From: Tubiluchus corallicola
Taxonomy: Eukaryota; Priapulida; Priapulimorpha; Priapulimorphida; Tubiluchidae
Length of the DNA: 64,000 nucleotides
Assembly: GCA_030141605.1 (NCBI GenBank)
Contig: JAQGDQ010002379.1
Location: forward strand, 188,001 to 252,000
Reading direction: 5' to 3'
Part shown: piece after piece, positions 13,700 to 25,757 of the stretch
Position numbering within the stretch: the first letter of the stretch is position 1
How the letters are laid out: each line of letters begins with the position of its first letter
Notes under the pieces: model-generated
Seen by the model: the letters and a program-made list of their open reading frames with translations, nothing else
Database searches by the model: none
What the model was told of the DNA's origin: nothing
Translations under genes and position numbers: made by a program

Positions 13700-14770
13700 A
13701 GGAGGTCGGTGGTTTAAAGAGTTTGGTTTTCTAAACTACAGGCTGCCAGTGAGTTGACTATTTCAAATACATCGCTTTATATGAAGTCAGATGTCATTTG
13801 AAGATCACTGATGACAATTGGATATATTCACAAAATTAGCAGCAAGCTTGTAAAAAATTCTCAAGAATTATGAAAAAAAATTTGGTCTATCATCCAGCAT
13901 GGAAGCAGGCATGCGCTATTTTTCTTGCGCTTGTAGTATTAGTCAGTCCAACACTCGCATTTGTATTAGGATTCATAATGATGAAATTTGAGAAAAGCAA
14001 TATATGTAAAGTACACACAAATGAAACTTTGATGAAAATGCTGATAGGAGTAATATTATATGAAAGTCTAACGTCCGCGAGTCTACTTAGGGACACCCAA
14101 TTGCCCTTGGACAGTTTCATAAAGCAAAATATATCGTTTAACTGCAGGCAGCGGTTTTACGCATTATTAACTTTCTCCTCCTTCTCTGCTTTCTCCTCTT
14201 CTTCTGTGTCTCTTTTAAGGGCGTATAAACATAGTCAAACTCCAAGTGTTCAGCAGAACTCGGGAAACTTTTGATTGGCCCCTAAAGTGGTATTTTTGTA
14301 CGGTAATTTAGTTATTTGCTCAAAATATACAGAAAAATTTACGCACGAAAAGAACATACGTACAAAACATATTCTGTATCTAAGTCAACATTTTTATTAC
14401 GCTAGGTCTAACAACAGACAGCGAGTGCAAGTCTCCCCTTGGTGCTGCGGGCTGCCGTATCGGCTTTTAGTTATCCATATGCAACGGAATATTTTTCTGT
14501 TTCAAGACAAGTTTATACAGTTTCAAGACAAACTTTTATTGCTTGGAAACAGTTTGTACTTTGGAAGTTTAGAAGTGGGACTTTGCTTGCTTTGTTAAAT
14601 TTAAGTTTGTTCTGAAATTAAATGTTTGTAGTGGATTAGCGTGCCCTCGTAAGACAAGGACAACATTTATTTGCTGTCGCTTGTTTAATAGACAACACTT
14701 GCACTAACAGTTATTTAGCGGCTTATACTTAAAACAATATGGATAAGGACACTTAAACACGAATATGTAG
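13700..14770. other. Unrecognised; contains 134- and 107-codon open frames
   Basis: The 13870-14274 frame has a hydrophobic N-terminal segment (ACAIFLALVVLVSPTLAFVL) and a Ser-rich tail. There is no family match, no splice or promoter support, and its AT-biased codons resemble the background. Left uncalled. Confidence 0.4.
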
Positions 14771-14850
14771 GGTATGTGCCCTGACATTGGTAGCCGGTAG
14801 TCTCGAACTCAAGACTGCATGTCCGAAATCTAGACCAGTCGGCCAACCAA
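14770..14850 (-). mobile_element. tRNA-derived SINE-like unit
   Basis: The minus strand has an A box TTGGCCGACTGG (14835-14846) and a B-box-like GAGTTCGAGACT (14799-14810), joined by a plausible anticodon-arm stretch. It is decayed relative to a tRNA of the Leu/Ser type. Confidence 0.5.
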
Positions 14851-15396
14851 CCCAAGACAATGCTGCTACGTCAATTATTACTTCGGGTCTTCCTTAAATT
14901 TTTTCCAACTTCTAATTTCTGAACACTCCGTTCAAGACTAGAATAATCTCCTCTCGATAAGAAGTTGACCAACAAGCACTTTCCACGATTTTTCGGGCGC
15001 CATAATTCAGTAAGCTCGCAAGACCATAAAAAACTTTTAGCGTCAAGTTTCAGCTTCTGTTTGCAAACAATATTATTTCTGAAAAATTGTATTCATCTTA
15101 TTTAATCTTGCATAATCCTCGACAAATTTCGTTGAGCCACTTCATAAAATAATCCTTGCTAAATCCGCCGATATTCTTTCACGGCGATCAACAGCAATCT
15201 TTCTGTCGTCATTAGTGGGTTCTTACTGCACAATAACTTTTTCATAGCGGATTATCAGAATGAATGTGATTGGAGCTTCCTCTGATTAGCAAAGGGAAGT
15301 CTTCCATTCTTTATGAGTGTTTGTTGTCGTGCAATCATTGACTACTGCAGAGATTATGCAAAGAAAACTTAGCCTGGTGGATAAGAGTAGAATTTA

Positions 15397-15795
15397 TCAT
15401 CATCATCATCATCATCATCTACATCATCATCATCATCATCACCATCACCATCATCATCATCATCATCACCATCATTGTCATCGTCACCATCGTCGTCGTC
15501 ATCGTCGTTTTCATCATCATCATCAACAACATCACCATCATCATTACATCGTCGTCGTCATCGTCGTTTTCATTATCATTATCATTGTCGTCGTCGTCGT
15601 CATCATCATCATCATCCTCATCACCATTATCGTCATGATCATGATCATGATGATGATCATCATCACCATCATTGTCATCGTCATCATCGTCGTCGTCATC
15701 GTCGTTTTCATCATCATCATCGTCATCATCATCATCATCAACATCACCATCACCATTACATCGTCATCGTTATTTCGCGTCGTCACTATTGTTTT
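15397..15795 (+). repeat. (CAT)/(CGT) trinucleotide mosaic with internal duplication
   Basis: ATC/ATT/GTC units. The block CATCGTCGTCGTCATCGTCG appears at three places (about 15488, 15547 and 15687), showing segment duplication within the array. The His- and Ser-rich frames are artefacts. Confidence 0.97.
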
Positions 15796-15799
15796 CGTC

Positions 15800-17340
15800 A
15801 CTTCTCAGAACATTATTCCCCTATAGTTATAATATTGCTATAATACGCAAAACCGTCTTACAACAACTATACCTCCTTCATTCTTTTTTCATCCTTCAAA
15901 CATCAACATCACTCACCAATGTTTTCATCGTCGTCGTCGTCGTCGGTAGCTCATTGTCGATGTCATCTGTTCTTGTTATCATTGCCAGTAACTTTGTCTG
16001 TTTTTAATCTACCCTTTGCTAGTTTGGTTTTGTTTTATGACGCAGATTTGCACGTTTATAGAAATACAATCTAGACGAGCGCATCCCTTCTCATTAAATG
16101 CAACACTTAGAGAGAAATGTGCTGGTAAATTGTTTCTAAACAACCCTAATTGTTGAGTTGAACAAACATTAAAAGCCTTGTAGGTAAAGGCGAAATTACT
16201 TGCATTTGCACAATTATTTTAACATACAAACTACATGTATTTTTACAAGCAAATGAAAAAAAATTGTAATCAAATCTTATCTCTGGCCTTCAGGTGTGAA
16301 AATAAATTGATAAAGTGGGTGTTATGGTGGCCATAAGAACGGAAGAAACGTGATAATGGTAAAGGTACTTTCACATGCATACAGAATGTGCTGCGATGAT
16401 GTCGATCGGGCAGACGATTATTCACTTGTTTCGTTGGAAGTACATTCCGTAAAAATATGAAAGCACCTTTAGTTATTATATAGTCAGAAATTTATTTTAT
16501 CGTAAAAATAAGCTTCGATGAGATTGCTGTATTACAAAGAAAGTTCTTAGAAAACAAAAATATTGCCGCATGAAATAAATGTAATATCGCGCAACAAAAC
16601 AAAGTTGCCAACGAAAGTGTTTTAAATAATTATCTGATAAAAGTAAACAAGTTACTATTGGATGAAGCTTGAAATATTGTCTAAAACAAATACTAGGCAT
16701 CATTTCGAATTTCGAATAATGCTGGAAAAATATGCAGGTCACGACAAGTGATCGTCACAACAGAATGTGCTTTTTCTGTTTTTTTTTCACTGAAAACTCA
16801 ACAGTTATTTTAATTAGAATAAAACGATAATAGTCTTTAAAAACAAATTACCAAAAAGCTCCCTTCGCTTGTAAGCCTATAATTTCTCCAATGGGCTTTC
16901 TTGATTTTTTTCGGTGAATTTTTTCAACCAATCACCATTCTTACTGGGTAATGAGCTTGAGCTCTTACAAATTAGAAAAGTTTCACAAGAGTTCACTGCT
17001 GTACCTGAAGATTATAGTCCCTATACGACGTCCTCATAACATTAATTTTAAATACGTAATTGTTAAATTATTATTTAAAGATAGTCACGTGTGTCTCTTC
17101 TTTCCCATTATTGAACATTATTTTATTATAAACTAACACATTCGTACAATAATTCAATTTTCATTCGTCTTAAATGCAAAATTTGATAATTTTTAATTAC
17201 CTGGTACATGCGCATTAACTAATTAATTATATTAGTAACAATTCTTACCTATGTTAGGGTGCAATGAACAATTCACCTTACAATAAGGCTACAGATGAAT
17301 CTGCCATTGGCTCTATTTTAGTGTTTAAAATGAATGATTA
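15800..17340. other. No further GPCR exon recognised
   Basis: This is where the next minus-strand receptor exon would lie if the intron were short. No TM3 cysteine, DRY-like motif or other transmembrane block was seen in any minus frame. Confidence 0.5.
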
Positions 17341-17357
17341 CCGTTAGAAGTGTGCAT

Positions 17358-17363
17358 ACTTAC
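17358..17363 (-). other. 5' splice donor (GTAAGT) of the GPCR exon
   Basis: The sequence GCA A|GTAAGT on the minus strand lies right after TM2. It matches the U1 consensus at GTAAGT and sits where the receptor homology stops, before the expected extracellular-loop-1 tryptophan motif. Confidence 0.7.
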
Positions 17364-17747
17364 TTGCAAATAAACTATTGACTAGATTAAAAGGTAAACA
17401 GAAGAGCAACACCAATATGTCCGCCGCCGCAAGGTTAGCAATGAAAAGATTGGTAACGTTCCACATGTGTGGACTTCGAATCACCACAGCTAACACAAAA
17501 CTGTTTCCAACCACTCCCACAATGAACACTATCACGTACGCCATTGTTAGAAACACTATTTCCCAGTTATGGTCCAATTTTAGCTCCGTGCTGTAGGATA
17601 AGTTAGTTCTCGATATATCGGTGGAATTCGACATGTTTTGGAATAATATGGTCGCCAGTAAAAGCAAATTAACGTTCAGCGTCCACTGAAGTATGACTGC
17701 TGCCGCTAGCCACTGGTGATTAATGAAGAGACTGGTCCTTCAGGTCA
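17364..17747 (-). CDS. 5' coding exon of a rhodopsin-family (class A) neuropeptide-type GPCR; CDS part 17364-17634
   Basis: Seen: on the minus strand a pyrimidine-rich tract ending in TATAG (AG at 17748-17749) precedes the exon. An in-frame TGA at 17740-17742 closes the 5'UTR. The first in-frame ATG is at 17634. The exon ends at 17364 in front of the consensus donor GTAAGT (17358-17363), leaving 90 codons plus one base (phase 1). The N-terminus carries two N-glycosylation sequons (NST near residue 3, NLS near residue 11). TM1 spans about residues 24-50 with the GNSFVL motif (N1.50). ICL1 is short. TM2 is about residues 61-84 with [11 protein letters not shown] (D2.50) and FCLPF. Known: these are hallmarks of plasma-membrane peptide receptors. 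By eye the VTNxFIANLAAxD pattern is nearest the kisspeptin/galanin/allatostatin-A group, with orexin, leucokinin and NPFF-like receptors as alternatives. An intron soon after TM2 is plausible for such receptors. The frame runs only six more codons past the donor. TM3-TM7 were not found in the window, so the introns are long or the gene is fragmentary. Open reading before the ATG has no Met. Confidence 0.8.
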
Positions 17748-17768
17748 CTATAAGAAAAGAAAAGAACT
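17748..17768 (-). other. 3' splice acceptor with polypyrimidine tract upstream of the GPCR exon
   Basis: Minus-strand reading gives an almost pure pyrimidine run (TTCTTTTCTTTTCTT) followed by ATAG. This implies at least one upstream non-coding exon, at coordinates above 17768. No such exon was recognised. Confidence 0.6.
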
Positions 17769-18183
17769 TCGTAAAGAAGAATTTTGATTTTTTACAGCTT
17801 CCTACTAGATAAAAACTAGGAAAAATATTTATTAATGGTAAATGACATTAACATTATCGCGATTAACATTATCGTTTATTTTCATAAGCAGTTGTGTAAT
17901 GCATCTTATATTATGTACGTATAAATAATGTAATGTACATACCCTCATAACGTTTCTTGTATATATTTCTTGCATATACAATATATATTGTATATATATA
18001 CAGGGCCTAGTATATTTTTCACGGTCATAAACTCTAACCTCACTATCAACAACAATGCAAAAGGTAAAGAACAATGTTGATATCGATCCCTTCCCCAATT
18101 CTACCTAGCCAATCACAAGACAGGTCACGTGACTTTCACAGAAATTATACCTGGTTCTACATTATACATAATGGTAATCCCCC

Positions 18184-18406
18184 AATTCGCCAGTTATCTT
18201 TTCGCCAGTCTACTTTTTCGTCAGTGCACTTTTTCGCCAGTCTACTTTTTCGCTAGTGCAATTTTTCGCCAGTCTACTTTTTCGCCAGTGCACTTTTTCG
18301 CCAGTCTACTTTTTCGCCAGTGCACTTTTTCGCCAGTCTACTTTTTCACCAGTGCACTTTTTCACCAATTACTTTTTCGCCTGGCGAAAAAAGTAGACTG
18401 GCGAAA
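18184..18406 (+). repeat. 16/32-bp alternating tandem array ending in an inverted unit
   Basis: Units TACTTTTTCGCCAGTG and CACTTTTTCGCCAGTC alternate about a dozen times, giving a 32-bp higher-order period. At 18371-18406 the pattern flips: ACTTTTTCGCC is followed by TGGCGAAAAAAGTAGACTGG, an inverted unit forming a near-perfect hairpin. The translated frames are repeats of FFASLLFRQ-like text and are not taken as protein. Confidence 0.9.
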
Positions 18407-19204
18407 CGATATACAATCATACATAATAAACCCTGTCCTAGTAAAAGTTTTCAACAGAAACAACACTGCACGCGAGTTCTTCAAATGGAAAAAGAACTTT
18501 CTCTTGGAAATTCAACAATCTAAACCACACACGCAGCGCCGCCAAGCGTATCAGACGTGCAAGATTACACCATTTTCCTCTTCAGTGTAAAATCAATAAA
18601 AACTTTTCATCAAAATACTAATCATTAGTAGCTTCTCAAGAATCTGTAATTGAGTTCAATCACTGACTAGTGAAACACGGGATGAATCTAAAGCGGGCAT
18701 TCTTGCTTTTTGGTCATTATCATGAAATCTATCAAACTGTAACGCTTAGCATTTTACATGCTTTATCTATTAGCTCTGACATTCGAAGCATTGCTGACAA
18801 TCGTGTAACCTTACCATAAGAGTCTCAATGGAATTTGAACATGACAAGCAAATGTAAGTTCGCCTGTGTCAAAGACAAAAATCTCAACAGCTACTGCGCA
18901 GACGGAAAGATAACTATTGCGCATTTACTTTTAGATTTTACAATGCCAATGTGTACATGTACATACAGAACAATATGTAATATACAAAGTTTATAAATCA
19001 TCAGCACATGAAGACACAACAAGTCGAAATTGTAAGAAAACTTGTGCAGAGTGAACTTAACAAATGAGTGGACACAAAAAAGATAATTTAAAAAAAGAAA
19101 AAATGGTGATGAAAAAAACACAAAAACGAGAAATTGGGACACAGACATATAAGTTGCCGTCAATATTAACTTTTTTTTGTCATAACTGACTAACTGACGC
19201 ACTA

Positions 19205-19365
19205 CCATCATTATCTTAATCATCGTCGTTGCCACTGCGGTCGTTGTGGTCACTGTTATCGTCAAAATAATTATCATCATCATCATCGTCATGATGCCGC
19301 CGCCGTCGTTGTTGTTGTTGTTGTTGTTGTCGTCGTCGTTATCATCACCACCACCATAACCATCA
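19205..19365 (+). repeat. Degenerate ATC/GTC/GTT trinucleotide region
   Basis: ATCATCGTCGTTGCC, TCATCATCATCGTC and (GTT)n runs. It lies in a stretch without coding signs. Confidence 0.9.
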
Positions 19366-19936
19366 TTTTTCTTTTTGCTTCTCTTCTTTTCACAAATTTC
19401 GTTTTTTGTTTTAGCGTTTCTCTTTTTTAATAGCTAAAAACACGTATCAGCAGCATCTGTATTATATTACTCTGATTTGCTTTGAGTGAATTAAAAACAT
19501 TTGCCTTTGATTAGAGAATCCCCGTTCAAAAGAGGCATAACAAGATTACTAGAGCAATCATAAAGAACGCAACATGGTAATTAACACGGTATTTTTGATT
19601 TGGTTTGTAATCATACCGCTTTATTGCTGAAAAAATAATTAAAACGATGAACGAGTATGAGTCATAAAGTCTAATTACACTCGACGCTTTGAGTGGGTCG
19701 GATACAAGTTCACTTTAGACTTGTCTTTTGTGACGGAACGGAAGTGTACGAGAAAATTAAAATTTAACGCGTTGCATAATAATTATATTATAATTAATTG
19801 AAGGCGTGGTACGTTTGAGTCGATCTAACCACGTGACTGGGTTTAAAATCAATCTAATGTTTCCAATAATATTCTGTTGTTAACTTCCAGCTATAGTGAC
19901 TTTAATTTTCAATGTTTTATGTTGCAAAACATTTTT

Positions 19937-20368
19937 TGTAAACATTTATTTGAAATAATTGCCTTTAGCAAATAAATGCTGATCAAATTGCTTCAGGCTG
20001 CAAAATTTACAGGAGTGCAGTTTGACAGGAAAAACAAATCTATCACAAAATATACATAACTATTCCAATTGTTAATTATGATAATTAAAACGGTTAGATG
20101 AACCAATATATTGCTGCACCAGATCAAATAGAATGATGTTCTGTTCATAACTTAGTAGTGAACTACCTGAAAGAAAAACTGAAGTTTCTAATTGTGGGTT
20201 AAAGTTATTTATATTAAAAGGTAATGTGTTTGTTTGGTATAGGTTTGTTAGTCGTTCTTTGAGGTCCTCTCTACTAGCAACATGCAAAGGGCAATCGAGC
20301 AAAAAATGTTTAATACTTTCAAAACACTTTAAATCTGAAAACAGGCTACCTGTTGAAATTGTAGACAT
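19937..20368 (-). pseudogene. Non-LTR retrotransposon C-terminal fragment and 3'UTR
   Basis: A 98-codon minus-strand frame (20072-20368), preceded in frame by a stop, contains CFESIKHFLLDCPLHVASRE. This is the C..E...H.LL.C......R..L signature seen after the reverse transcriptase/RNase H part of many retroelements. It ends LFDLVQQYIGSSNRF. The 3'UTR ends at CAAATAAATGTTTAC near 19937-19955. It is 5' truncated and cannot act alone. Confidence 0.7.
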
Positions 20369-20779
20369 AATTTAAGAGCTAGACACATTTTTTGCTATTG
20401 CTTCTTTTGCTGAAACTGTTGTTGTTACCACAGCTATTGTTGCTGCAGTTGTTACTGTCTTCTAGATGTGGCAACTGATTTTATTGGGGGTCCTACTCAG
20501 CAAATTTTATACCTATAAGGCAAAAATAAGGAACTTCCGTCTAAAAACAGTAACGAATATTCAGACATATCCAAACCCTAAGGTCCGCGCAGACATGTAA
20601 AACTTAAGAAACTGTTGATTAACTATCTGCATAACATTTCAACAATAGTTGATTCTAAATTAAAAGGTACGACTTATTTTGCTAAGAATTAGTGTATTCA
20701 ATTAGCACTGTGAAACATATGTAGATGTGTTTGTCATAAATTATGGTATTTTTTAATATACTGCGCTTAAAAAGAACCC

Positions 20780-20967
<188 letters not shown>

Positions 20968-21837
20968 GTGATCTTTCATCGCTAAACAACATTTGTATTA
21001 ATATTTCGAGTCTTTTAACTGCATAGATGGCTCCATTCGTTCACTTTTAAGCAGTTTTTGTTATTAAGGTAGCATATCACATTATGGTGCAGCTGCTACA
21101 CCAATTGAGCTTAAATTTTGCATGGATTATATTGTAAAATATGCCCACAGTATAGTAAGAGAAGGCCAAAGATAAGAGTCGTTTCTCTCAGGTAATGCTG
21201 TAACGCTTCTCCACTTGATGTCGAGCTTACGCAGCAGTTCATCAAAACTATTTGAACTCATCCGATAATAACTAAATTACTCGGATGAAGCCAGTAAAAG
21301 TGGTCATAGAGCTTATAAAATCGCCCTTTCACTAATCGCTGACTACCTCTTCAATCTTCATAGCGCCAGTTGCGCAATTTAAAATTGCTTGTCTGGGGGT
21401 GCGATTTTGGTGCACGAGTAAAATTGCTACAATTTTCGGCTGCACAACTTTTAATTGCGCAACTGAAAATTGCACATCTACGCGGGGACTAATAAGCTTG
21501 AAATTTAGTTCAACACGTTTGTTCTTCTCGTTATACAAACGAGAAGTGAGGATCCCGCTGCTAAATGAACTGCCCCAGGCCTGCCCAAGCTCATATAAAG
21601 TAATTGATGAAGAATTTGTTAAATGGCGCACAAAACGGTATAAAAGTAAAAATAGTGCGCGCACATCAATTCATGGTTAATTAAGCGCATAATTTTACAA
21701 GTTTTGCGCAATTATAAGGCAAGATTTTGCCAATTTTAATGTAGCAAATGAAACGACATCGCAATAAACGTACCCAAGATTTTATACATTTCGTAATTAG
21801 AAATAGCAAATGAGTAGTACAAAGAAGCGCCTTTTTT

Positions 21838-22684
21838 ATTGTTGTTGTTGCTGCTGCTGCTACTACTGTTGCTGTTGTTGCTGTTGTTGTTGTTGCTGTT
21901 ACTGCTGTTGCTGCTGTTGTTGTTGTTGCTGTTGTTGTTGTTGTTGTTGCTGTTGCTGTTGCTGCTGCTCTTGTTGTTTTTGTTGTTGCTGCTGTTGTTG
22001 TTGTTGTTGCTGTTGCTGCTGCTGTAGTTGCTGCTACTGCCGTTGCCGCTATTGCTGTTGCTATTCCTGTAGCTGTTGTTGTTGTTTTTGTTGTTGCTGT
22101 TGTTGTTGTCGTTGTCGTTGTCATTGTCATTTTCGTCATTGCCGTTGTTGTTGTTGTCACTGCTGCTGTTGCCATTGCCGCTATTGCTGTAGCTGTTGTT
22201 GTTGTTTTTGTTGTTGCTGTTGTTGTTGTCGTTGTTGTTGTTGTTTTTGTTGTTGCTGTTGTTGTTGTCGTTGTTGTTGTGATTGTCATTGTCGCCATTG
22301 CCGTTGTTGTTGTTGTCACTGCTGCTGCTGCCGTTGCCGCTATTGCTGTTGCTATTCCTGTAGCTGTTGTTGTTGTCGTTGTTGTTGTTATCACTGTCGC
22401 TGTCACTGTTGTTGTTGTTGTTGCTGCTGCTGTTGTTGTTGTCGTTGTTGTTGTGGTTGTTGCTGCTGGTGTTGTCATTGCCGCTATTGCTGTTGCTGTT
22501 CCTGTAGCTGTTGTTGTTGTCGTTGTCGTTGTCGCTGTCGCTGTTGCTGTTATTGTTGTTGTTGTTGTTGTTGTCATCGTAGTTGTTGCTGCTGCACATG
22601 CAGTTACCGCTATTGCTGTTCCTGTTCCTGTAGCTGTTGTTGTTTTTGTTGTTGTCGCTGTCACTGTCGGTGTCGCTGTACACG
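21838..22684 (+). repeat. 840-bp TTG/TGC/GTC trinucleotide mosaic with higher-order blocks
   Basis: The array is built of GTT, GCT and GTC units. Longer blocks such as GTAGCTGTTGTTGTTG and CCATTGCCGCTATTGCTG recur at roughly 110-160-bp intervals, so block duplication, not only slippage, built it. Six overlapping long frames (Cys-, Leu-, Thr-, Asn/Ser- or Val-rich) are its translations. Confidence 0.97.
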
Positions 22685-22958
22685 TTTAGTAGTTTTATTA
22701 CCAGGTGTGGCAATAATGTGTATTTCTAGGACTGACTCTAATAAGAAAGCTGCCGGCGATAAGTTCACGCCATGCTTAAAAGTAATTATTGAGAATTAGC
22801 GACGTTATTTAATTCTTAACTCTCAGTGGATGTTAAAGGTACTGAAATGTTATCCTACAGAGCAAAAAGTAGATCTCGATGCGGTAATTTTCAAATCTCA
22901 GTCAGTAGAAGAAGCTCTTAACTTGAAAGAATTAACATTCTGTATATCGCGTATAATG

Positions 22959-23000
22959 TCGATAACGATAACGATAACGATTACCACAACCATAACCATA

Positions 23001-23035
<35 letters not shown>

Positions 23036-23195
23036 AACGATAACGATAACGATAACAATAACAATAACAATAACAATAACAATCAAAATAGCAATAGCAA
23101 TAGCAATAACGATAACGATAACAATAACGATAACGATACCAATACCGATAACGATAACGATAACAATAACGATAACTAACGATAATGACAATAAA
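22959..23195 (+). repeat. (ACGATA)n/(ACAATA)n hexanucleotide array
   Basis: ATAACG units grade into GATGACG, ACAATA, AGCAAT and back, showing blocks of variant units within one array. Confidence 0.97.
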
Positions 23196-23625
23196 AAATA
23201 ATAATATGCCAAACAAATACGTACGAGAGAAAGAATCTCTATCTGCATCCAATGAGCATTTCGCATTTACCCATATTTCTTTTGGCAGCACTTAACAACG
23301 CGCCATTAGGCTCTAAAATCGAATACAGTCTTTGTATGAATAAGGATTTCTTTTTTCACTTGATTGAAAAAAACATCGTAAATTTAGTTGTCTTAATAAT
23401 TGCCACTGTAACAGTAACATAGTGAAAAGGCCATATATGACAGGGGTGGTGCCAAGAGCCAGAGTTGAAGACACCGGGGAAACCAAGCGAAGTGCAAGAA
23501 ATATGATTTTGAGAATCTCTGTCTTAGTATAGTGATGCAGTGAATCGGCAGGCTATTTATGTTAAAGGACAAGAAAAGGGGTACCTCCCGTTGAAAGGAT
23601 TTTTTGTTTGTTTCATTTCAAATAC

Positions 23626-23643
23626 TCCCCCCCCCCCCCCCCC
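23626..23643 (+). repeat. Poly-C run
   Basis: An uninterrupted run of about 17 C. Length is prone to sequencing error. Confidence 0.95.
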
Positions 23644-23699
23644 GACACTGTACCGATCGCGTCCTCATTACCTGATGTCATATATGCACAACGTAAATC

Positions 23700-24190
23700 A
23701 GGGGAAGAAAAGTACATGTTAGACTATGTCCCAAAAAACTTTCTATGCAAAGCTATGTTACTTAGCATTTCGCTTACCTGCTTAAATGACTTACGTAACT
23801 AGAATAGAAAATATTTAATTATTTAAAATGTTTTCACCAATAGGTAAAATGTCGCTGTCTCACCCTCCAGGGTGCACCACTCACTAACCAAAAAACATAT
23901 TTTTAATCTTATTGACAAGATACAGTAAATTAAAATTTTACTTACTTAGTGACGTGTGCGCTACGAATGCTCAGATTATATTTCCAAATTTTACTCAGTG
24001 TTATCTAAACTTGCCTCAAATGACTTATCGTCAAAATGGCTGCTGCTAACTGTCATCGTGGGAGTTTCAATTTACATGTTTTATACAGCGTTAAGGCCGA
24101 CGCAAACTCTGCATGCAAAAAGACAGTGCGTAAGTGGTATAAATTTTGAAAACGAATTTTTTAAGCTTTATGTAAGTGGACGGTATTGTG
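23700..24190 (+). mobile_element. Repeat family B, copy 2
   Basis: Aligned to the other two copies from GGGGAAGAAAAG through TCAGTGTTATCTAAACTTGCC to AAACGAATTTTTTAAGCTTTATG. The 88-codon open frame inside is not kept in the other copies and is judged non-coding. Confidence 0.6.
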
Positions 24191-24199
24191 GAGGGCACA

Positions 24200-25324
24200 A
24201 GGGTATCCCTTTTTTAGTTTGAGGAAGCTCAAATTTGGCCACCTACTTTGTCACACATGCAAGTTAATATAGAAACTTGTGACAATTTTCAAAAAAAATA
24301 TCAATCTGTACTAAATAGTTATGCACTAATATATATTAAGGTTCATTAATGCTGTAATTGTAGCTTATATACAGCTAGATTGAAATTCTAAAATTATATA
24401 CGGTGTGTGATGAGTATCCCAGTACAATGAGTGGATGGTTGATGAAATGGCTCTTTATGGAGGTTTATATTGTTCTCTTCTCTAACAGCTGGTAACATTT
24501 AGCAATGATACAAATGAGAACATTTGTAAGAACGATACGCTCGTATATAAAATTATTATTTTAAAGAAAATTTTCCGTTTTAGATCAGCTGGCTGCATAT
24601 CGTTCTAAGCAAGTGACTTGTGCTTTAAAATTATTGCTGACTTCGGGAAAAGTCACCAACAAAACACTACAAAATGTCACAGATTATCTGTGCAATGCAC
24701 TAAGTCACAACATTTTAGCTCTGCTTTTGCGCATATGACAACACAGATATCTGCTCACACATACACGCGCTGTCAAGGTGTGTTTGTTTATCGAGCAATT
24801 GTTATAGCAAATAATTTAGACACTACATTATTTAGCGTCCATTAACGTTTGGGCTGCAGTACATAACAGGCCTACGCGTGAATAAGAAAAAACATTTTCC
24901 ATAATGTAGTGTTAGCTTTCTTGTACTAAAGTTCTGCATAATATGGTTCAGCAAAAATAATCAGGTAGCTTAAAATATTAAGAAAAAATTGTAGTCCATC
25001 CAATAGATGCGTTACATAATGTTATTTCACGATTTTATAAATATCAATTTTATGGTCAATTTTAGTTGGTTACAATACGTAATAAACTATCCATCTTTGT
25101 AATAAAGGATTAATTCGACGTTATCGCTTTGTTCTACATACAAAAGTGACAAATAAATTACTTCAGTTTCTCAAGAATCTATAATTACAATTAAAGACTC
25201 GCTAATATCCAGTGAGACGAATAACGAAATTTAAACACAGAAAAAAAAACCAAGATTATTCACAGTTGATTACAAATGTACAAACGTATTAAACATATGA
25301 TAGAGCGTTCACTGCTTCGTTCTT
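24200..25324. other. No feature recognised
   Basis: AT-rich unique sequence between family B and family A copies. Confidence 0.5.
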
Positions 25325-25757
25325 TTAAAGGCAAAAAGGATGATTTTTCATATCCTCCCCAATTTTGAAGTTCGGGAAAAAGATACATTTTAACGCTTAT
25401 AATCACGCCAAGGCGTTTCTGATAATGAAATAATAAGCTAAAAACGTAATTAACGGCTGGTGAGCCCAAATAATAATGACATCCACAAGCGTACTGCACG
25501 TATTCGTAAAAAAAAATTGAAGTACACTGCTACTGTACAATAATCAATGTGATTTAAGTTTAAAATTCAAATTTCAAGTTTACATCTGTTCTCATGCATG
25601 AGCTTTCGCATGTGTGCACTATGTCACAACTGAACAACTCTGGACTGAAAGGGACAGCACCTGTTTTTTTTCTGCAACACGTTTTCGAGATGCAGGCGCT
25701 GGTGCCCGTCTAACTAGAGACAGGTAAAATTTAGGTAGTAAAGAACTAGTCACAGGC
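25325..25757 (+). mobile_element. Repeat family A, copy 2 (3' truncated)
   Basis: Begins TTAAAGGCAAAAAGGATGA. It keeps GGCGTTTCTGATAATGAAAT and ATGCAGGCGCTGGTGCCCG. It loses similarity after about 25757, so the right inverted end is missing. The precise break is uncertain. Confidence 0.6.

Noticed and set aside
13870-14274. 134-codon ORF with a hydrophobic N-terminal segment resembling a signal peptide
   Set aside because: AT-biased composition, an overlapping open frame on the other strand, and no family match, promoter or splice evidence.
15317-16007. His-rich and Ser-rich frames
   Set aside because: CAT/CGT repeat translation. The flanking non-repeat residues show no conserved domain.
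18129-18590. 153-codon frame with internal repeats (FFASLLFRQ-like)
   Set aside because: The repeats are the 16/32-bp DNA array. Frames shift across unit variants.
21681-22799. Frames of 325-329 codons rich in Cys, Thr or Asn/Ser
   Set aside because: Trinucleotide array translated in different frames. No domain, signal or splice support.
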